The notes: generated from the letters alone by a model not told the origin. Shown: positions 1 through 8,103, counted from the first letter of the stretch. The stretch: 64,000 bases of DNA from an uncultured Lachnospiraceae bacterium (GCA_947164605.1 CAMUXE010000005.1:1-64000); one strand, 5' to 3'. Numbers and translations are program-made.

Positions 1-91
1 CCTGGGCCTGGGCCTGGGCTGGCTTTACCTCAGCTGGCTTTACTGCCTGGGCCTGGGCCTGGGCTGGCTTTACCTCGGCTGGCTTTGCTTC
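1..91 (-). repeat. In-frame tandem repeat coding for an Ala/Gln/Pro/Lys-rich tail
   Basis: Two units of about 45 bp (roughly 2-46 and 47-91) lie in frame in the partial VirD4-like gene, the first being cut by the window edge. Each encodes KPAEVKPA followed by alternating Gln-Ala. The nested six-base period (cctggg) makes copy number prone to slippage. The repeat may continue beyond the window. Confidence 0.75.
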
Positions 92-1291
92 CACCTTTTT
101 CTCTGGTTCAGGTAAGAGTGTCTTTTTCTCAATTGTCACTTCTTCCTGACGAAGGAAATTCTTTGGATACTTTGTATCGTCAGATTTAAATAATTTAAGA
201 CTTTCAATATAAGCCTCATCTTCCTTTTTATAGATAGAGAAGCTGTCTGTCTTGTCGATTACAGACTTATCAGCCTTCTTTAATCTATCAACAGTTGTGA
301 ATGCAACAGTATTGCTGTCAAATAGTACTGATGCCTCAGGCAACTGCTCGAAATTCAACTCACTCATATAGTATATAGGCTTAGCAACATTCTTGACTGC
401 AATATATACGAACAAGGCCTCATTAAGGCTGTAATCCTTGCTAAGAACCAAAACATTTTCTGTCTTAAGCGGAGAAACATCAGTTTTATCTGCCATAAGT
501 CTTGAAAGTGAATCCTTATCAATAGATGTAAGCTTTTTAATTATGCTGTTTACAACAGTCTCCTTAGCATCACCGAACATAGCAGTTCTAAAAATACTGT
601 ATTTTCTAGTGAAGAGATCTGCAAAATCACCTAACTCATTAGCCTTTCTTGACATGATACTGTCATTTTTGTTAAGAGCGAATTCCTGAATAATACTGAT
701 AACTGAGTTAATTGAAAGGTGTAACTTCTCAGCCTTTCCATGAATAAAAACGAAAGCCATAGCAGCCTGTAATAAAGTGAGCTGCATGTTTTTCATAAAT
801 GGGTTTATGCTCTTAGGATCACCTGCAGATAAGACAGCATATATAATCTGTGCCATATTATTAACATCATCGTCATCCTTGATATAATCGAAAAGATTGT
901 AGGAGAAATCTCCTTTAAGCACTGTTGAAGGCTTATAGTTATCTTTAAGTGTAATTATGTAAGACGAATTTTTAACCTGGTCAACAAGCCTTTTAACCTG
1001 GTTTGCATCGTCACATATGATAAAACGACCGCCATCAATCTTAGAACGCTTAAGTTCAGTTAAGAGCTGAGTAATAGTATTTTCAGCAGAAACCATCTCA
1101 GGTTCCTCTTTTTCTTCCTCAAATTCTAGGTTCAAATCTAAGATTGTATTTGTTTTTTCTTCAACTGTTTCATTGATTTCACTATTTTGTTCAACAATAT
1201 CATCTGCAGAATCTTTACCCTTTTTAGAGCCAAATAGATCTCTTACGTCTGTTTTAGCCAACTTGGTAAGCTTTTCTCTATAGCTACTCAT
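1..1291 (-). CDS. VirD4/TraG-like protein without recognisable Walker motifs (3' end beyond window)
   Basis: The reading frame is open from ATG at 1291 (AAGGAGG seven bases upstream) to the window edge: 430 codons, no stop. Residues about 1-70 are charged and probably disordered. From about residue 88 the order of segments resembles type IV secretion coupling proteins: a GGRFIICDD segment where VirD4 has GKSFVVTDPKGE, then YNLFDYIKDDDDV where it has YNPFxYIxxxxDV, then INPFMKNMQLTLLQA where it has DPFWxKAExLLLQA. No P-loop (GxxxxGKS/T) precedes this, and the expected Walker B place reads YYMSELN instead of a DEFAN-like motif. The C-terminus runs into an Ala/Gln/Pro/Lys repeat. Homology is inferred by eye; ATPase activity looks unlikely. 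No other conjugation genes are nearby. Confidence 0.6.
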   Translation of the reverse strand, partial: MSSYREKLTKLAKTDVRDLFGSKKGKDSADDIVEQNSEINETVEEKTNTILDLNLEFEEEKEEPEMVSAENTITQLLTELKRSKIDGGRFIICDDANQVKRLVDQVKNSSYIITLKDNYKPSTVLKGDFSYNLFDYIKDDDDVNNMAQIIYAVLSAGDPKSINPFMKNMQLTLLQAAMAFVFIHGKAEKLHLSINSVISIIQEFALNKNDSIMSRKANELGDFADLFTRKYSIFRTAMFGDAKETVVNSIIKKLTSIDKDSLSRLMADKTDVSPLKTENVLVLSKDYSLNEALFVYIAVKNVAKPIYYMSELNFEQLPEASVLFDSNTVAFTTVDRLKKADKSVIDKTDSFSIYKKEDEAYIESLKLFKSDDTKYPKNFLRQEEVTIEKKTLLPEPEKKVEAKPAEVKPAQAQAQAVKPAEVKPAQAQAQ

Positions 1292-1369
1292 AAAGTTCCT
1301 CCTTGCGAGTAATTTTAAAATCTGCAATTATATACTTTAAAAAGAAATTAAGTACAAAACTGCTCTCTT

Positions 1370-1398
1370 ATTATAGCAAATAATAAACATTTTTTAAA
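1370..1398 (-). promoter_or_regulatory. Promoter for the VirD4-like gene
   Basis: A perfect TATAAT (1375-1370) has TTTAAA (1398-1393; four of six matches to TTGACA) 17 bp upstream. The start codon is about 75 bases downstream. The rest of 1292-1461 is AT-rich and shows no gene. Confidence 0.5.
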
Positions 1399-1461
1399 CT
1401 TAATCTAATAAAAAAATTGATTTATTTTTAAATTATTTTACCTAAAGGGCTTTTATAAAGC

Positions 1462-1492
1462 AAAAAAAAAACGAAATATAAATATCTCGTTT
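1462..1492 (-). terminator. Rho-independent terminator after the DEAD-box helicase gene
   Basis: On the minus strand an 11-bp stem (AAACGAGATAT pairing with ATATTTCGTTT, one G-T pair) is followed directly by a run of Ts. It lies 36 bases after the helicase stop codon. Confidence 0.7.
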
Positions 1493-1527
1493 CCTTTTTC
1501 AAATCCATATAATATTATATTGGCATG

Positions 1528-2673
1528 CTACTTTGATACAATTTTTCCATTGTAGAGCTTCTTTTCAAGCATATTTATGCCAAGACTCTTTCTCAACTTT
1601 TTGATCTTTTCAGTTTCATTCTCAGTCACTAGTGAAATACTAAGACCCTGCTTGCCATTTCTTCCGCATCTACCAGCTCTGTGTATATAAATTTCGTTTT
1701 CAGAAGGTAAATTTAGATGTATAACAGCATCTATAGCATCAATTTGAAGGCCTCTTGCAGCAAGATCGGTAGATATCAGAATCTTAACTTTTCCAGTCTT
1801 AAAATTATCAATCGCAGCGATTTTCTCCTGTTTTGTCTCATTGCCAGCAATTGAGGCAATCTCATAGTGATGATATTTAAGCTTCTGGCATGTTTCCTGA
1901 TATTCATATTTTGAATTCACAAAGACCATTACCCTGTCGCAATCAAGCGCCTTAACAACCTTTCGCAAGGTCTCTATTTTTTCATTTCTATTACAGCTAA
2001 AGTAAAAGTGCTTTATAGTGTTAGGAATTGCCTGACCTGACTTATCTTCGGCTACAAGATTGATTATAACAGGATCATTTGTTATAGCACTTGCATCCTT
2101 AATAGTTCTTTTCTGAATACTAGCCGAGAAAAGTAAAGTCTGAGTCCTTCTCATAAGGCTGTGTCTTATATTGATAACATTTTCCATCTGGGTTTTTGAG
2201 AGCATCTCATCTGCTTCGTCCAAGCAAAAGACTTTAACATTATTCAGATGAATTTTTTTCATCTTAATCAATTGCATAACTCTTGCAGATGTACCCACGG
2301 CAAATGCTGGTTTTCGCTTCAGGCTCTCGATCTGCCTAGAAATATTACCGTCACCTACAAGTAATGCAGATTCATTCCTTAAATCTGCCCGATCGAGCAA
2401 AGTTCTGATATTATTGTTTATCTGAGAACAAAGCTCCTGGGTTGGAGCGAGAATTAAAAACTGTATCCCTTTAATTTCAGGATCAAGCATAGTCAACATT
2501 GGTAAAAGATAAGCTAAAGTCTTGCCAGTTCCAGTTTTAGAACATGCAATAATATCCCTATTTTTTAGTATTTGAGGAATCGTTCTAACCTGTATATCTG
2601 TGGCTTCCTCAATACCTGTCTTTTTCAAGGTGTCAACTATTTTAAAATTTACGCCCAACTGCTGAAAATTCAT
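1528..2673 (-). CDS. DEAD-box ATP-dependent RNA helicase
   Basis: This 381-residue protein contains the full helicase core and little else. Visible motifs in order are motif I SKTGTGKT (45-52), motif Ia APTQELC (76-82), DEAD (152-155), the motif III SAS triplet, and motif VI HRAGRCGR (331-338). Such enzymes use ATP to unwind short RNA duplexes or remodel ribonucleoproteins, typically in ribosome assembly, mRNA decay or cold growth. The C-terminal extension after motif VI is only about 43 residues, so no RNA-targeting domain like that of DbpA is present. The start is preceded by AAGGAG. The gene sits between two terminators, so it seems to be a single-gene unit. The exact subfamily is not decided. 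Confidence 0.93.
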   Translation of the reverse strand: MNFQQLGVNFKIVDTLKKTGIEEATDIQVRTIPQILKNRDIIACSKTGTGKTLAYLLPMLTMLDPEIKGIQFLILAPTQELCSQINNNIRTLLDRADLRNESALLVGDGNISRQIESLKRKPAFAVGTSARVMQLIKMKKIHLNNVKVFCLDEADEMLSKTQMENVINIRHSLMRRTQTLLFSASIQKRTIKDASAITNDPVIINLVAEDKSGQAIPNTIKHFYFSCNRNEKIETLRKVVKALDCDRVMVFVNSKYEYQETCQKLKYHHYEIASIAGNETKQEKIAAIDNFKTGKVKILISTDLAARGLQIDAIDAVIHLNLPSENEIYIHRAGRCGRNGKQGLSISLVTENETEKIKKLRKSLGINMLEKKLYNGKIVSK

Positions 2674-2696
2674 AAAAATACTCCTTACTCAAAACA

Positions 2697-2731
2697 TTGG
2701 CGGCTTGAATGCAATGCAATCAGGCCGCCAA
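2697..2731 (-). terminator. Hairpin after the LysM gene, probable terminator
   Basis: TTGGCGGCTTG (2697-2707) and CAGGCCGCCAA (2721-2731) form an 11-bp stem with one mismatch. The T-tract that follows on the minus strand is short, so termination may be weak and lead into the helicase gene. Confidence 0.55.
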
Positions 2732-2803
2732 TTATTCTTAATTGCTATATAAATAATATCAGAAAAGCTTATTTATAACAAGCAAACATATTTTTATATC
2801 ATT

Positions 2804-3301
2804 CTACTTAGCATCAGCATAGTAGTATATTACTAGATTAGTCCCCTCAACAATCTTATTGCTATCTATATGGTTGATTTCAGCGATATTCTCAATATAA
2901 CTTTTCTTATCCTCATTAGGGGCATATTTCTCAGCAATATCCCAAAGAGTATCATGATTCTGAACCTGAATACTCTGATAATACTTTACCTTAGCATCTT
3001 TTGATTCATAGGCATTAACATTTATTCTTATCGACTTGATTGTAAATCCTATGCAAAGAGCAATAAGTGCTAGACACATGCTTAATCTCACAATTTGAAG
3101 CTTTCTTTTTTGGGCCTTATTCTTTCTTGCCATAACTTTCTTATTTTTGATATCTTCATATTGTCTTCTATATGAGTCCATACGCTTAATTCTCTTTAAG
3201 TCTTCCATTCTCTTTAGGTCTTCTTTCTTGATATCCTTTATATCCTTTATTTTCTTCGAATCACTGATTCTCTTCATATCTCTCTTCATATCTCTCATCA
3301 T
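2804..3301 (-). CDS. LysM-domain membrane protein, YneA-like SOS cell-division inhibitor candidate
   Basis: The 165-residue protein has a highly charged Lys/Arg/Asp/Met N-terminal region (1-65, with repeats such as IKDIKDIKK), one membrane segment at about 68-91, and a C-terminal LysM domain (about 108-160, with NHDTLWDIAEKY and EGTNLVIYY). In Bacillus, YneA has the same topology, is divergently transcribed from lexA, and halts division after DNA damage. The gene here is divergent from lexA and its promoter carries a LexA box inside the -35/-10 spacer. The long charged N-terminus is not typical of YneA. The function is inferred from context and domain order, not from clear sequence identity. 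Confidence 0.75.
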   Translation of the reverse strand: MMRDMKRDMKRISDSKKIKDIKDIKKEDLKRMEDLKRIKRMDSYRRQYEDIKNKKVMARKNKAQKRKLQIVRLSMCLALIALCIGFTIKSIRINVNAYESKDAKVKYYQSIQVQNHDTLWDIAEKYAPNEDKKSYIENIAEINHIDSNKIVEGTNLVIYYYADAK

Positions 3302-3315
3302 ATTTCTCCCTCAGT

Positions 3316-3395
3316 CGAATATGTGTTCGTTTCTTTATGATGATGATACAACTAGAACAAATGTTTGTCAAGCATATTTTCGAACATCTGTTCCG
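3316..3395. promoter_or_regulatory. Three LexA (SOS) box candidates between the LysM gene and lexA
   Basis: Three near-palindromes match the Gram-positive SOS box CGAACATATGTTCG: CGAATATGTGTTCG at 3316-3329 (12 of 14), AGAACAAATGTTTG at 3354-3367 (11 of 14), and CGAACATCTGTTCC at 3381-3394 (12 of 14; perfect GAAC-N4-GTTC). They lie respectively just after the predicted LysM start site, inside its promoter spacer, and just upstream of its -35 box. Confidence 0.85.
3343..3371 (-). promoter_or_regulatory. Promoter of the LysM/YneA-like gene
   Basis: TTGACA (3371-3366), a 17-bp spacer and TATCAT (3348-3343) give a near-consensus vegetative promoter. A LexA box (3354-3367) fills the spacer, so repressor binding should exclude RNA polymerase. 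Confidence 0.8.
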
Positions 3396-3417
3396 AAAAT
3401 ATTTTCTGAAAATATGT

Positions 3418-3445
3418 TTGTTTTTTCATCTACATGTGATATTAT
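3418..3445 (+). promoter_or_regulatory. Probable lexA promoter
   Basis: TTGTTT (3418-3423) and TATTAT (3440-3445) are separated by 16 bp and lie 35 bases before the lexA ATG. The closest LexA box ends about 24 bases upstream of the -35 box, which would allow weaker autoregulation than for the divergent gene. Confidence 0.5.
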
Positions 3446-3479
3446 ATTTATAGAATTTAAGCATAAGATAGGAGTAATT

Positions 3480-4097
3480 ATGGCATACGGCAAGATTACA
3501 AAAAAGCAGCAGGATATCCTTGAATATATAAAATCATGCATCTTAAACAAGGGATACCCACCATCAGTTAGAGATATATGTGATGCAGTTAATCTAAAGT
3601 CAACCTCAAGTGTTCACTCCCACCTTGAAACACTTGAAAAGAATGGATATATTAGGCGTGACCCAGCTAAGCCAAGAGCTATAGAAATAATAGATGATAA
3701 CTTCAATTTGACAAGACGTGAAGTTGCCAATATACCTCTTGTAGGCAATGTTGCTGCTGGACAGCCAATTTTGGCTATAGAAAATATTGAAAACTATTTT
3801 CCTATTCCAACTGAGTTTCTCCCTAACCAAGATACCTTCATGCTCAAGGTAAAGGGTGACAGCATGATCAATATTGGTATTTTCGATGGAGATTACATAA
3901 TAGTTGCTAAACAGGAAACTGCAAGCAACGGTCAGGTTGTTGTAGCCTGCGTAGACGATTCAGCTACAGTTAAACGCTTCTTCAAAGAAGATGGACACAT
4001 TAGGCTCCAGCCAGAAAATGATTCCATGGATCCCATAATAGTTAATGATTGCACAATTATGGGCAAGGTTATCGGTCTCTTCAGACTGGGTATCTAA
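3480..4097 (+). CDS. lexA: LexA, SOS-response transcriptional repressor
   Basis: The 205-residue protein has the N-terminal winged helix (about 1-65), the Ala93-Gly94 self-cleavage site in VAAGQP, and the catalytic pair Ser128 (GDSM) and Lys165 (TVKRFF). LexA represses DNA-damage genes; RecA filaments stimulate its autocleavage. I chose ATG 3480, which follows AGGAG at a suitable distance; a longer in-frame extension to 3147 would run back over the divergent promoter and the opposite gene. The three SOS boxes upstream point to autoregulation and control of the LysM gene. This is one of three plus-strand genes in the window. Confidence 0.97.
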   Translation: MAYGKITKKQQDILEYIKSCILNKGYPPSVRDICDAVNLKSTSSVHSHLETLEKNGYIRRDPAKPRAIEIIDDNFNLTRREVANIPLVGNVAAGQPILAIENIENYFPIPTEFLPNQDTFMLKVKGDSMINIGIFDGDYIIVAKQETASNGQVVVACVDDSATVKRFFKEDGHIRLQPENDSMDPIIVNDCTIMGKVIGLFRLGI

Positions 4098-4119
4098 TCA
4101 TCAATTAATTTATAAGCAC

Positions 4120-4165
4120 AAAAAAACTGTCCAGGTGACTCAAATCACCCAGACAGTTTTTTTTA
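4120..4165. terminator. Bidirectional terminator between lexA and rsfS
   Basis: A stem of ACTGTC and GGTGA pairing with TCACC and GACAGT is flanked by A-runs on one side and T-runs on the other. It can therefore end both the rightward lexA transcript and the leftward rsfS transcript. Confidence 0.85.
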
Positions 4166-4207
4166 TTTCATTCATTTTATTTATTCATTATATTCAATTA
4201 TACTCAA

Positions 4208-4546
4208 TTAAATATCAAGTACTTTACCGTCAGACCAGATTTTATCAAGGTTATAAAACTCTCTATCCTCCTCAGCGAAGATATGAATAATAACATCGCC
4301 ATAGTCCATAAGGATCCAAGATGATGATCCATGACCCTCAATTCTTGGTGAATCAAGACCAGCCTCAGCGAGTTTATCCTCAACTCCATCAAGGATAGCC
4401 TGTACCTGACGCTCATTAGAACCATCAGTAATAACAAAGTAGTCACCGAGAACTGAAATTTCGCTTATATCAATGACCTTAATATTTTCTGCTTTTTTAT
4501 CTCTCATTGCTTCTACAGCAATTTTTACAACTTCTAAAGATTCCAT
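4208..4546 (-). CDS. rsfS: Ribosome silencing factor RsfS
   Basis: The 112-residue protein is a full-length RsfS/Iojap/YbeB family member, with the conserved DYFVITDGSNERQVQAI segment and the later EGHGSSSWILMDYGDVIIHIF segment. RsfS binds L14 on the 50S subunit and blocks subunit joining, which lowers translation during starvation. It is the last gene of yhbY-nadD-yqeK-rsfS, a common bacterial order, and starts one base after the yqeK stop codon, which suggests translational coupling. Confidence 0.95.
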   Translation of the reverse strand: MESLEVVKIAVEAMRDKKAENIKVIDISEISVLGDYFVITDGSNERQVQAILDGVEDKLAEAGLDSPRIEGHGSSSWILMDYGDVIIHIFAEEDREFYNLDKIWSDGKVLDI

Positions 4547-4547
4547 A

Positions 4548-5138
4548 CTAAACCTCTTCTAATTTATTCTTATACGCTGTGTAAGTGTCATATGTCAGCT
4601 TATCTATTGGCTTTGAGGATTTCTCAAGATAAGTCAATGTATCCCTCAAAACTATATATACTGTCTTTTTCAAATCTATAAAGACAAGGGATCTAACTTC
4701 ATCCAGGTCAAATGCTTTGTTTCGCATAGGCTCCAGGAAATCAGCAATAAATATAATTTCCTCAAGAGTTGTCATATCAGGCTTTCCAGTTGTGTGATAT
4801 GTCACAGCACTGAGTATCTCATCATCATCAATGCCAAATTTTTCCTTTGAATAGAGAGCTCCAACCTTACCATGAAGAAGATAAGGACTTTTCTCTTCAT
4901 ATTCTGAAATCTCAATCCCATGCTTTTTGCACTCCATCAAAAGGTCCTGGTCGCTCAAGTACTTGGCACAATCATGAACCAAACCAGCTATATAGGCCTT
5001 TTGCATATCGACATTATATCTCATAGCAAGGGCCGCTGCTGTGTTGGCAACACCTACAGAATGCCAAAACCTATCCGGCTTATCCTTCAATATCTCAGCA
5101 ACCTTGCTCCTGATTTCTGTCACATATTCGTTATTCAT
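4548..5138 (-). CDS. yqeK: YqeK family HD-domain hydrolase (Ap4A hydrolase)
   Basis: This 196-residue protein carries the HD metal-binding pattern: HSVGVANTA, VHDCAKYL, HGKVGA and TYHTTGK supply the His/Asp ligands. Members of the family split Ap4A symmetrically into two ADP. The gene lies between nadD and rsfS, the standard neighbourhood of yqeK in Firmicutes, where it is part of a ribosome/NAD operon. The start codon at 5138 is followed by an ordinary N-terminus. Nothing is missing in the metal-binding motif. Confidence 0.93.
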   Translation of the reverse strand: MNNEYVTEIRSKVAEILKDKPDRFWHSVGVANTAAALAMRYNVDMQKAYIAGLVHDCAKYLSDQDLLMECKKHGIEISEYEEKSPYLLHGKVGALYSKEKFGIDDDEILSAVTYHTTGKPDMTTLEEIIFIADFLEPMRNKAFDLDEVRSLVFIDLKKTVYIVLRDTLTYLEKSSKPIDKLTYDTYTAYKNKLEEV

Positions 5139-5166
5139 ATTTGCCTCGTTTCAAAATGAGCTAAAT

Positions 5167-5778
5167 CTAGATATAAAGGCCTTTTTCGATTATATAAGCC
5201 TTTACCTTTTCATCAACCAAGTCAGATATGTCCTTATTCTCATGGACCATATCTCTTACCTGAGTCGAGCTGACATCAATGCAATCCATATGCATAAGCT
5301 CTATCTGGGCTCCAAACTCCCTTTCAAGGAAGTCTATTCTTGCCTTGAGGTCCGCGCTGCTATGCTGATCTCTATTTGCCGCAATAAATCTGCAATTCTT
5401 CAAAACATAATCCGCATGATACCACTTATCTAGGTAGAAGAGTGAATCAGCTCCAATTATAAAGTCCACATGGCTATATGTCTTGAGAAGCTCGGATAGG
5501 GTATCAGCTGTGTAGGTTCTACCTTCTCTTTTCAGTTCCAAATCTGAGAATTCAAGATAATCATAATCCTCAATTGCAAGCTTAACCATTGCTGCCCTGT
5601 CTTCTTTAGGAAGGACCTTATTGCTATCCTTGTAGGATGAAGGATCTGCGCTTGGCATAATAAGAATCTTATTTATTCCAAACTCCTTATGGCATGTGAT
5701 AGCCATTGCAAGATGTCCCTTGTGTATAGGGTTAAATGTTCCTCCTAAGACAGCCACAGAATTATCATATTTTTTCAA
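5167..5778 (-). CDS. nadD: Nicotinate-nucleotide adenylyltransferase
   Basis: The 203-residue enzyme shows the nucleotidyltransferase signature GGTFNPIHKGHL at about 12-23 and the C-terminal SSTQVRD motif. NadD joins ATP and nicotinate mononucleotide to make deamido-NAD in both the de novo and salvage routes. The start overlaps the end of yhbY by 14 bases, so the two are probably translationally coupled. Length and motifs are normal for the family. Confidence 0.95.
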   Translation of the reverse strand: MKKYDNSVAVLGGTFNPIHKGHLAMAITCHKEFGINKILIMPSADPSSYKDSNKVLPKEDRAAMVKLAIEDYDYLEFSDLELKREGRTYTADTLSELLKTYSHVDFIIGADSLFYLDKWYHADYVLKNCRFIAANRDQHSSADLKARIDFLEREFGAQIELMHMDCIDVSSTQVRDMVHENKDISDLVDEKVKAYIIEKGLYI

Positions 5779-6073
5779 TTTCTATATGGCTCTTTCCCTG
5801 TTTAATTCTTGTCTTTGATGGTCTAAAAAGGACTATCTTTCTACCTATAACCTGAACGACCTCAGATCTTGTTCTCTCAGCCAAAACTGGGGCGATTTCC
5901 TTTGGTTCATCAGCACAGTTCTTCAAAACATTGATCTTGATAAGTTCCTTAGCCTCAAGGAACTCATCTATAGCAGCTGTAATCTCAGGTGTAATGCTAG
6001 CTTTACCAAACTGGAAATTTGCATCCATCTTCATAGCTAAGCTCTTAAGGTAAGCTCTCTGTTTACTTGTCAT
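5765..6073 (-). CDS. yhbY: YhbY family RNA-binding protein (CRM domain)
   Basis: The 102-residue protein consists of a single CRM domain, starting TSKQRAYLKSLAMKM and containing the FGKASIT loop with its basic flanks. YhbY proteins associate with pre-50S particles. The gene follows obg by 22 bases and overlaps nadD, which matches the obg-yhbY-nadD-yqeK-rsfS order common in Firmicutes. Confidence 0.93.
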   Translation of the reverse strand: MTSKQRAYLKSLAMKMDANFQFGKASITPEITAAIDEFLEAKELIKINVLKNCADEPKEIAPVLAERTRSEVVQVIGRKIVLFRPSKTRIKQGKSHIEIEKI

Positions 6074-6095
6074 AATTGACCTCTTTCTTTAACGA

Positions 6096-7391
6096 TTATT
6101 CGTAATATTCAAACTCCATATAGTCTCCAACCTTGACAGTATCACCCTCAACAAGGCCTAGAGCTAAAAGTTCCTTAATAATTCCAGAATCCTTCATAAA
6201 GTTCTGGAAGAAATTGAAGCCCTTTTCAGATTCAAGATTAGTATAGCCAAGCATACGATCGATTCTAGGACCAGAGACAAGGTAGACCCCCTCCTCTTCC
6301 TTTTCAACACTATAAGCCACATCCTTATCGACACCAAGCATATCTAAATCAAACTCTGGGGCAAATGTTATGTCGTCATCCTCAGCATTATCCAAAAGAT
6401 CCTTGACCTTAAAAATCAACTCCTTCAAGCCCTTGCCCGAAACAGCTGAAATTGGGAAAACTTCAATCCCCTTAGGTTCAAACTCTTTTCTCAAGCGCTC
6501 AACAGGATCCTCATCAAGGTATTCCATCTGGATTACATCCGTCTTGTTTGCAGCAATTACCTGAGGTTTATTGAGAAGAGTAGGATCATACTTCTCAAGT
6601 TCAGCATTGATGGCCTTAATATCCTCAATAGGGTCTCTGCCTTCAGTTGAGGCAACATCAACCATGTGAATCAAAACTCTACATCTCTCAATGTGCTGAA
6701 GGAATTCATGGCCCAAGCCAATTCCATCAGAAGCGCCTTCAATAAGGCCTGGAATATCAGCAATAACGAAGCCCTTAGCTCCATCGACATCTACAACTCC
6801 AAGAATAGGATTGAGTGTTGTGAAGTGATAATTAGCTATCTTAGGCTTAGCATTACTAACTCTAGAGAGGAAGGTTGACTTACCGACATTAGGGAAACCA
6901 ACCAAACCTACGTCAGCTATACATTTGAGTTCAAGTTTAACCCAAAGTTCTCTGGCGTCCTGACCTGGTTGGGCATACTGTGGAGCCTGCATTGTAGAGG
7001 TCGCATAGTTCATGTTACCCTTTCCGCCTCTTCCACCAGGCAATATAACCTGCCTCATATTATCCTTAGAAAAGTCAGCAATTACCTTGCCTGTGACATC
7101 ATCATACATTACTGTTCCCTCAGGAACCTTGATGATTAAATCCTCTCCATCTTTACCAGTACATCGCTTCTTTCCGCCTTCCTGGCCACTTTCAGCAACA
7201 TACTTGCTATTATATCTGAAGTCGCCAAGTGTGTTGAGGCCCTTGTCCACTTCAAATATAATATCTCCACCTTTACCGCCATTTCCACCATCAGGTCCAC
7301 CGGCTGGAACATAGAGCTCTCTTCTAAAGCTCACATGGCCATCTCCACCCTTACCTGACTTAATAAAAATTCTGGCTCTATCAGCAAACAT
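6096..7391 (-). CDS. obgE: Obg family GTPase (50S assembly)
   Basis: This 431-residue protein has the three-part Obg layout: a glycine-rich Obg fold (about 1-158), a GTPase domain with P-loop GFPNVGKST, switch region DIPGLIEGA and NKTD-type specificity motif, and a C-terminal OCT domain ending in FEYYE. Obg binds the 50S subunit late in assembly and responds to ppGpp. It lies downstream of rpmA, the usual place, with a terminator-like hairpin between them that may reduce read-through. Confidence 0.97.
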   Translation of the reverse strand: MFADRARIFIKSGKGGDGHVSFRRELYVPAGGPDGGNGGKGGDIIFEVDKGLNTLGDFRYNSKYVAESGQEGGKKRCTGKDGEDLIIKVPEGTVMYDDVTGKVIADFSKDNMRQVILPGGRGGKGNMNYATSTMQAPQYAQPGQDARELWVKLELKCIADVGLVGFPNVGKSTFLSRVSNAKPKIANYHFTTLNPILGVVDVDGAKGFVIADIPGLIEGASDGIGLGHEFLQHIERCRVLIHMVDVASTEGRDPIEDIKAINAELEKYDPTLLNKPQVIAANKTDVIQMEYLDEDPVERLRKEFEPKGIEVFPISAVSGKGLKELIFKVKDLLDNAEDDDITFAPEFDLDMLGVDKDVAYSVEKEEEGVYLVSGPRIDRMLGYTNLESEKGFNFFQNFMKDSGIIKELLALGLVEGDTVKVGDYMEFEYYE

Positions 7392-7411
7392 AATTTACCT
7401 GCCTTTCTAAG

Positions 7412-7442
7412 AAAAAAGCTCCAAATCCGAGGACTTGGAGCC
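7412..7442 (-). terminator. Terminator or attenuator between rpmA and obg
   Basis: GGCTCCAA and TTGGAGC form a stem on the minus strand followed by six Ts. It lies after the rpmA stop and 20 bases before the obg start, so it probably uncouples highly expressed ribosomal genes from obg. Confidence 0.8.
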
Positions 7443-7468
7443 ATAAAAATTCGAGTTTTAGTCGATTA

Positions 7469-7759
7469 TCAGTCGTTAGATGCAACAGGATATACAGACA
7501 CCTGCTTCTTATCTCTGCCTTTTCTCTCAAACTTAACAGTACCATCTACGAGTGCGAAAAGTGTATCATCGCTACCACGACCTACATTTACGCCTGGAAG
7601 AATCTTAGTACCACGCTGTCTGTAAAGAATGTTACCAGCAAGTACAAACTGACCATCTGCTCTCTTAGCACCTAATCTCTTAGACTCTGAGTCTCTACCA
7701 TTCTTTGTAGATCCTACACCCTTTTTATGCGCGAAAAACTGAAGGTTCAAATTCAACAT
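7469..7759 (-). CDS. rpmA: 50S ribosomal protein L27 with cleavable leader
   Basis: The 96-residue L27 starts with MLNLNLQFF before the mature AHKKG N-terminus. In Firmicutes this nine-residue leader is removed by the cysteine protease Prp, and the exposed N-terminus reaches the peptidyl-transferase centre. The gene for Prp lies immediately upstream here. The rest is a normal L27, with [15 protein letters not shown] and [10 protein letters not shown] segments. Confidence 0.97.
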   Translation of the reverse strand: MLNLNLQFFAHKKGVGSTKNGRDSESKRLGAKRADGQFVLAGNILYRQRGTKILPGVNVGRGSDDTLFALVDGTVKFERKGRDKKQVSVYPVASND

Positions 7760-7764
7760 AACAG

Positions 7765-8103
7765 TTACACCTCCTCTGTTGATATAGTTAGATGTTTCGG
7801 ATACTCTTTAGCTATTGTACTGATACCTAATCGGTATGATGCAAGCAAGAGTTGAACATCATGATTGGTATAATCACCCTTGTTTTTTAGATCAAAAATC
7901 ATCCTTCCCTTTTCTTCATCCTGCTTAAGCTTGTATTCAATCTTAAGAAGATTCTCAAGGGAATTAATTGTATTGATTGTAAGTATACTGCAGGCAGCAC
8001 ATACGATATCTTTACCAGATTCATCATAAAAGGCATGACCTAAGACCTTAAAACCTATAATACAATCCAATTCTGAACTAATTTTAAAATTTACATGAAT
8101 CAT
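7765..8103 (-). CDS. prp: Prp, ribosomal-processing cysteine protease
   Basis: The 112-residue protein has the Prp signature: GHA with His23 and, about 12 residues later, Cys35 in VCAACS, the catalytic pair of the family. Prp cleaves the leader of L27, and in this gene order it always sits between rplU and rpmA. It starts 15 bases after the rplU stop and ends five bases before rpmA. Its start codon is embedded in a perfect 20-bp palindrome (8093-8112), which could fold and limit translation of the protease relative to the ribosomal proteins. Confidence 0.93.
   Translation of the reverse strand: MIHVNFKISSELDCIIGFKVLGHAFYDESGKDIVCAACSILTINTINSLENLLKIEYKLKQDEEKGRMIFDLKNKGDYTNHDVQLLLASYRLGISTIAKEYPKHLTISTEEV

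Noticed and set aside
3147-3479. Long in-frame N-terminal extension of lexA
   Set aside because: It would run across the opposite LysM gene and the divergent SOS promoter; ATG 3480 has a good ribosome-binding site and gives a normal LexA.
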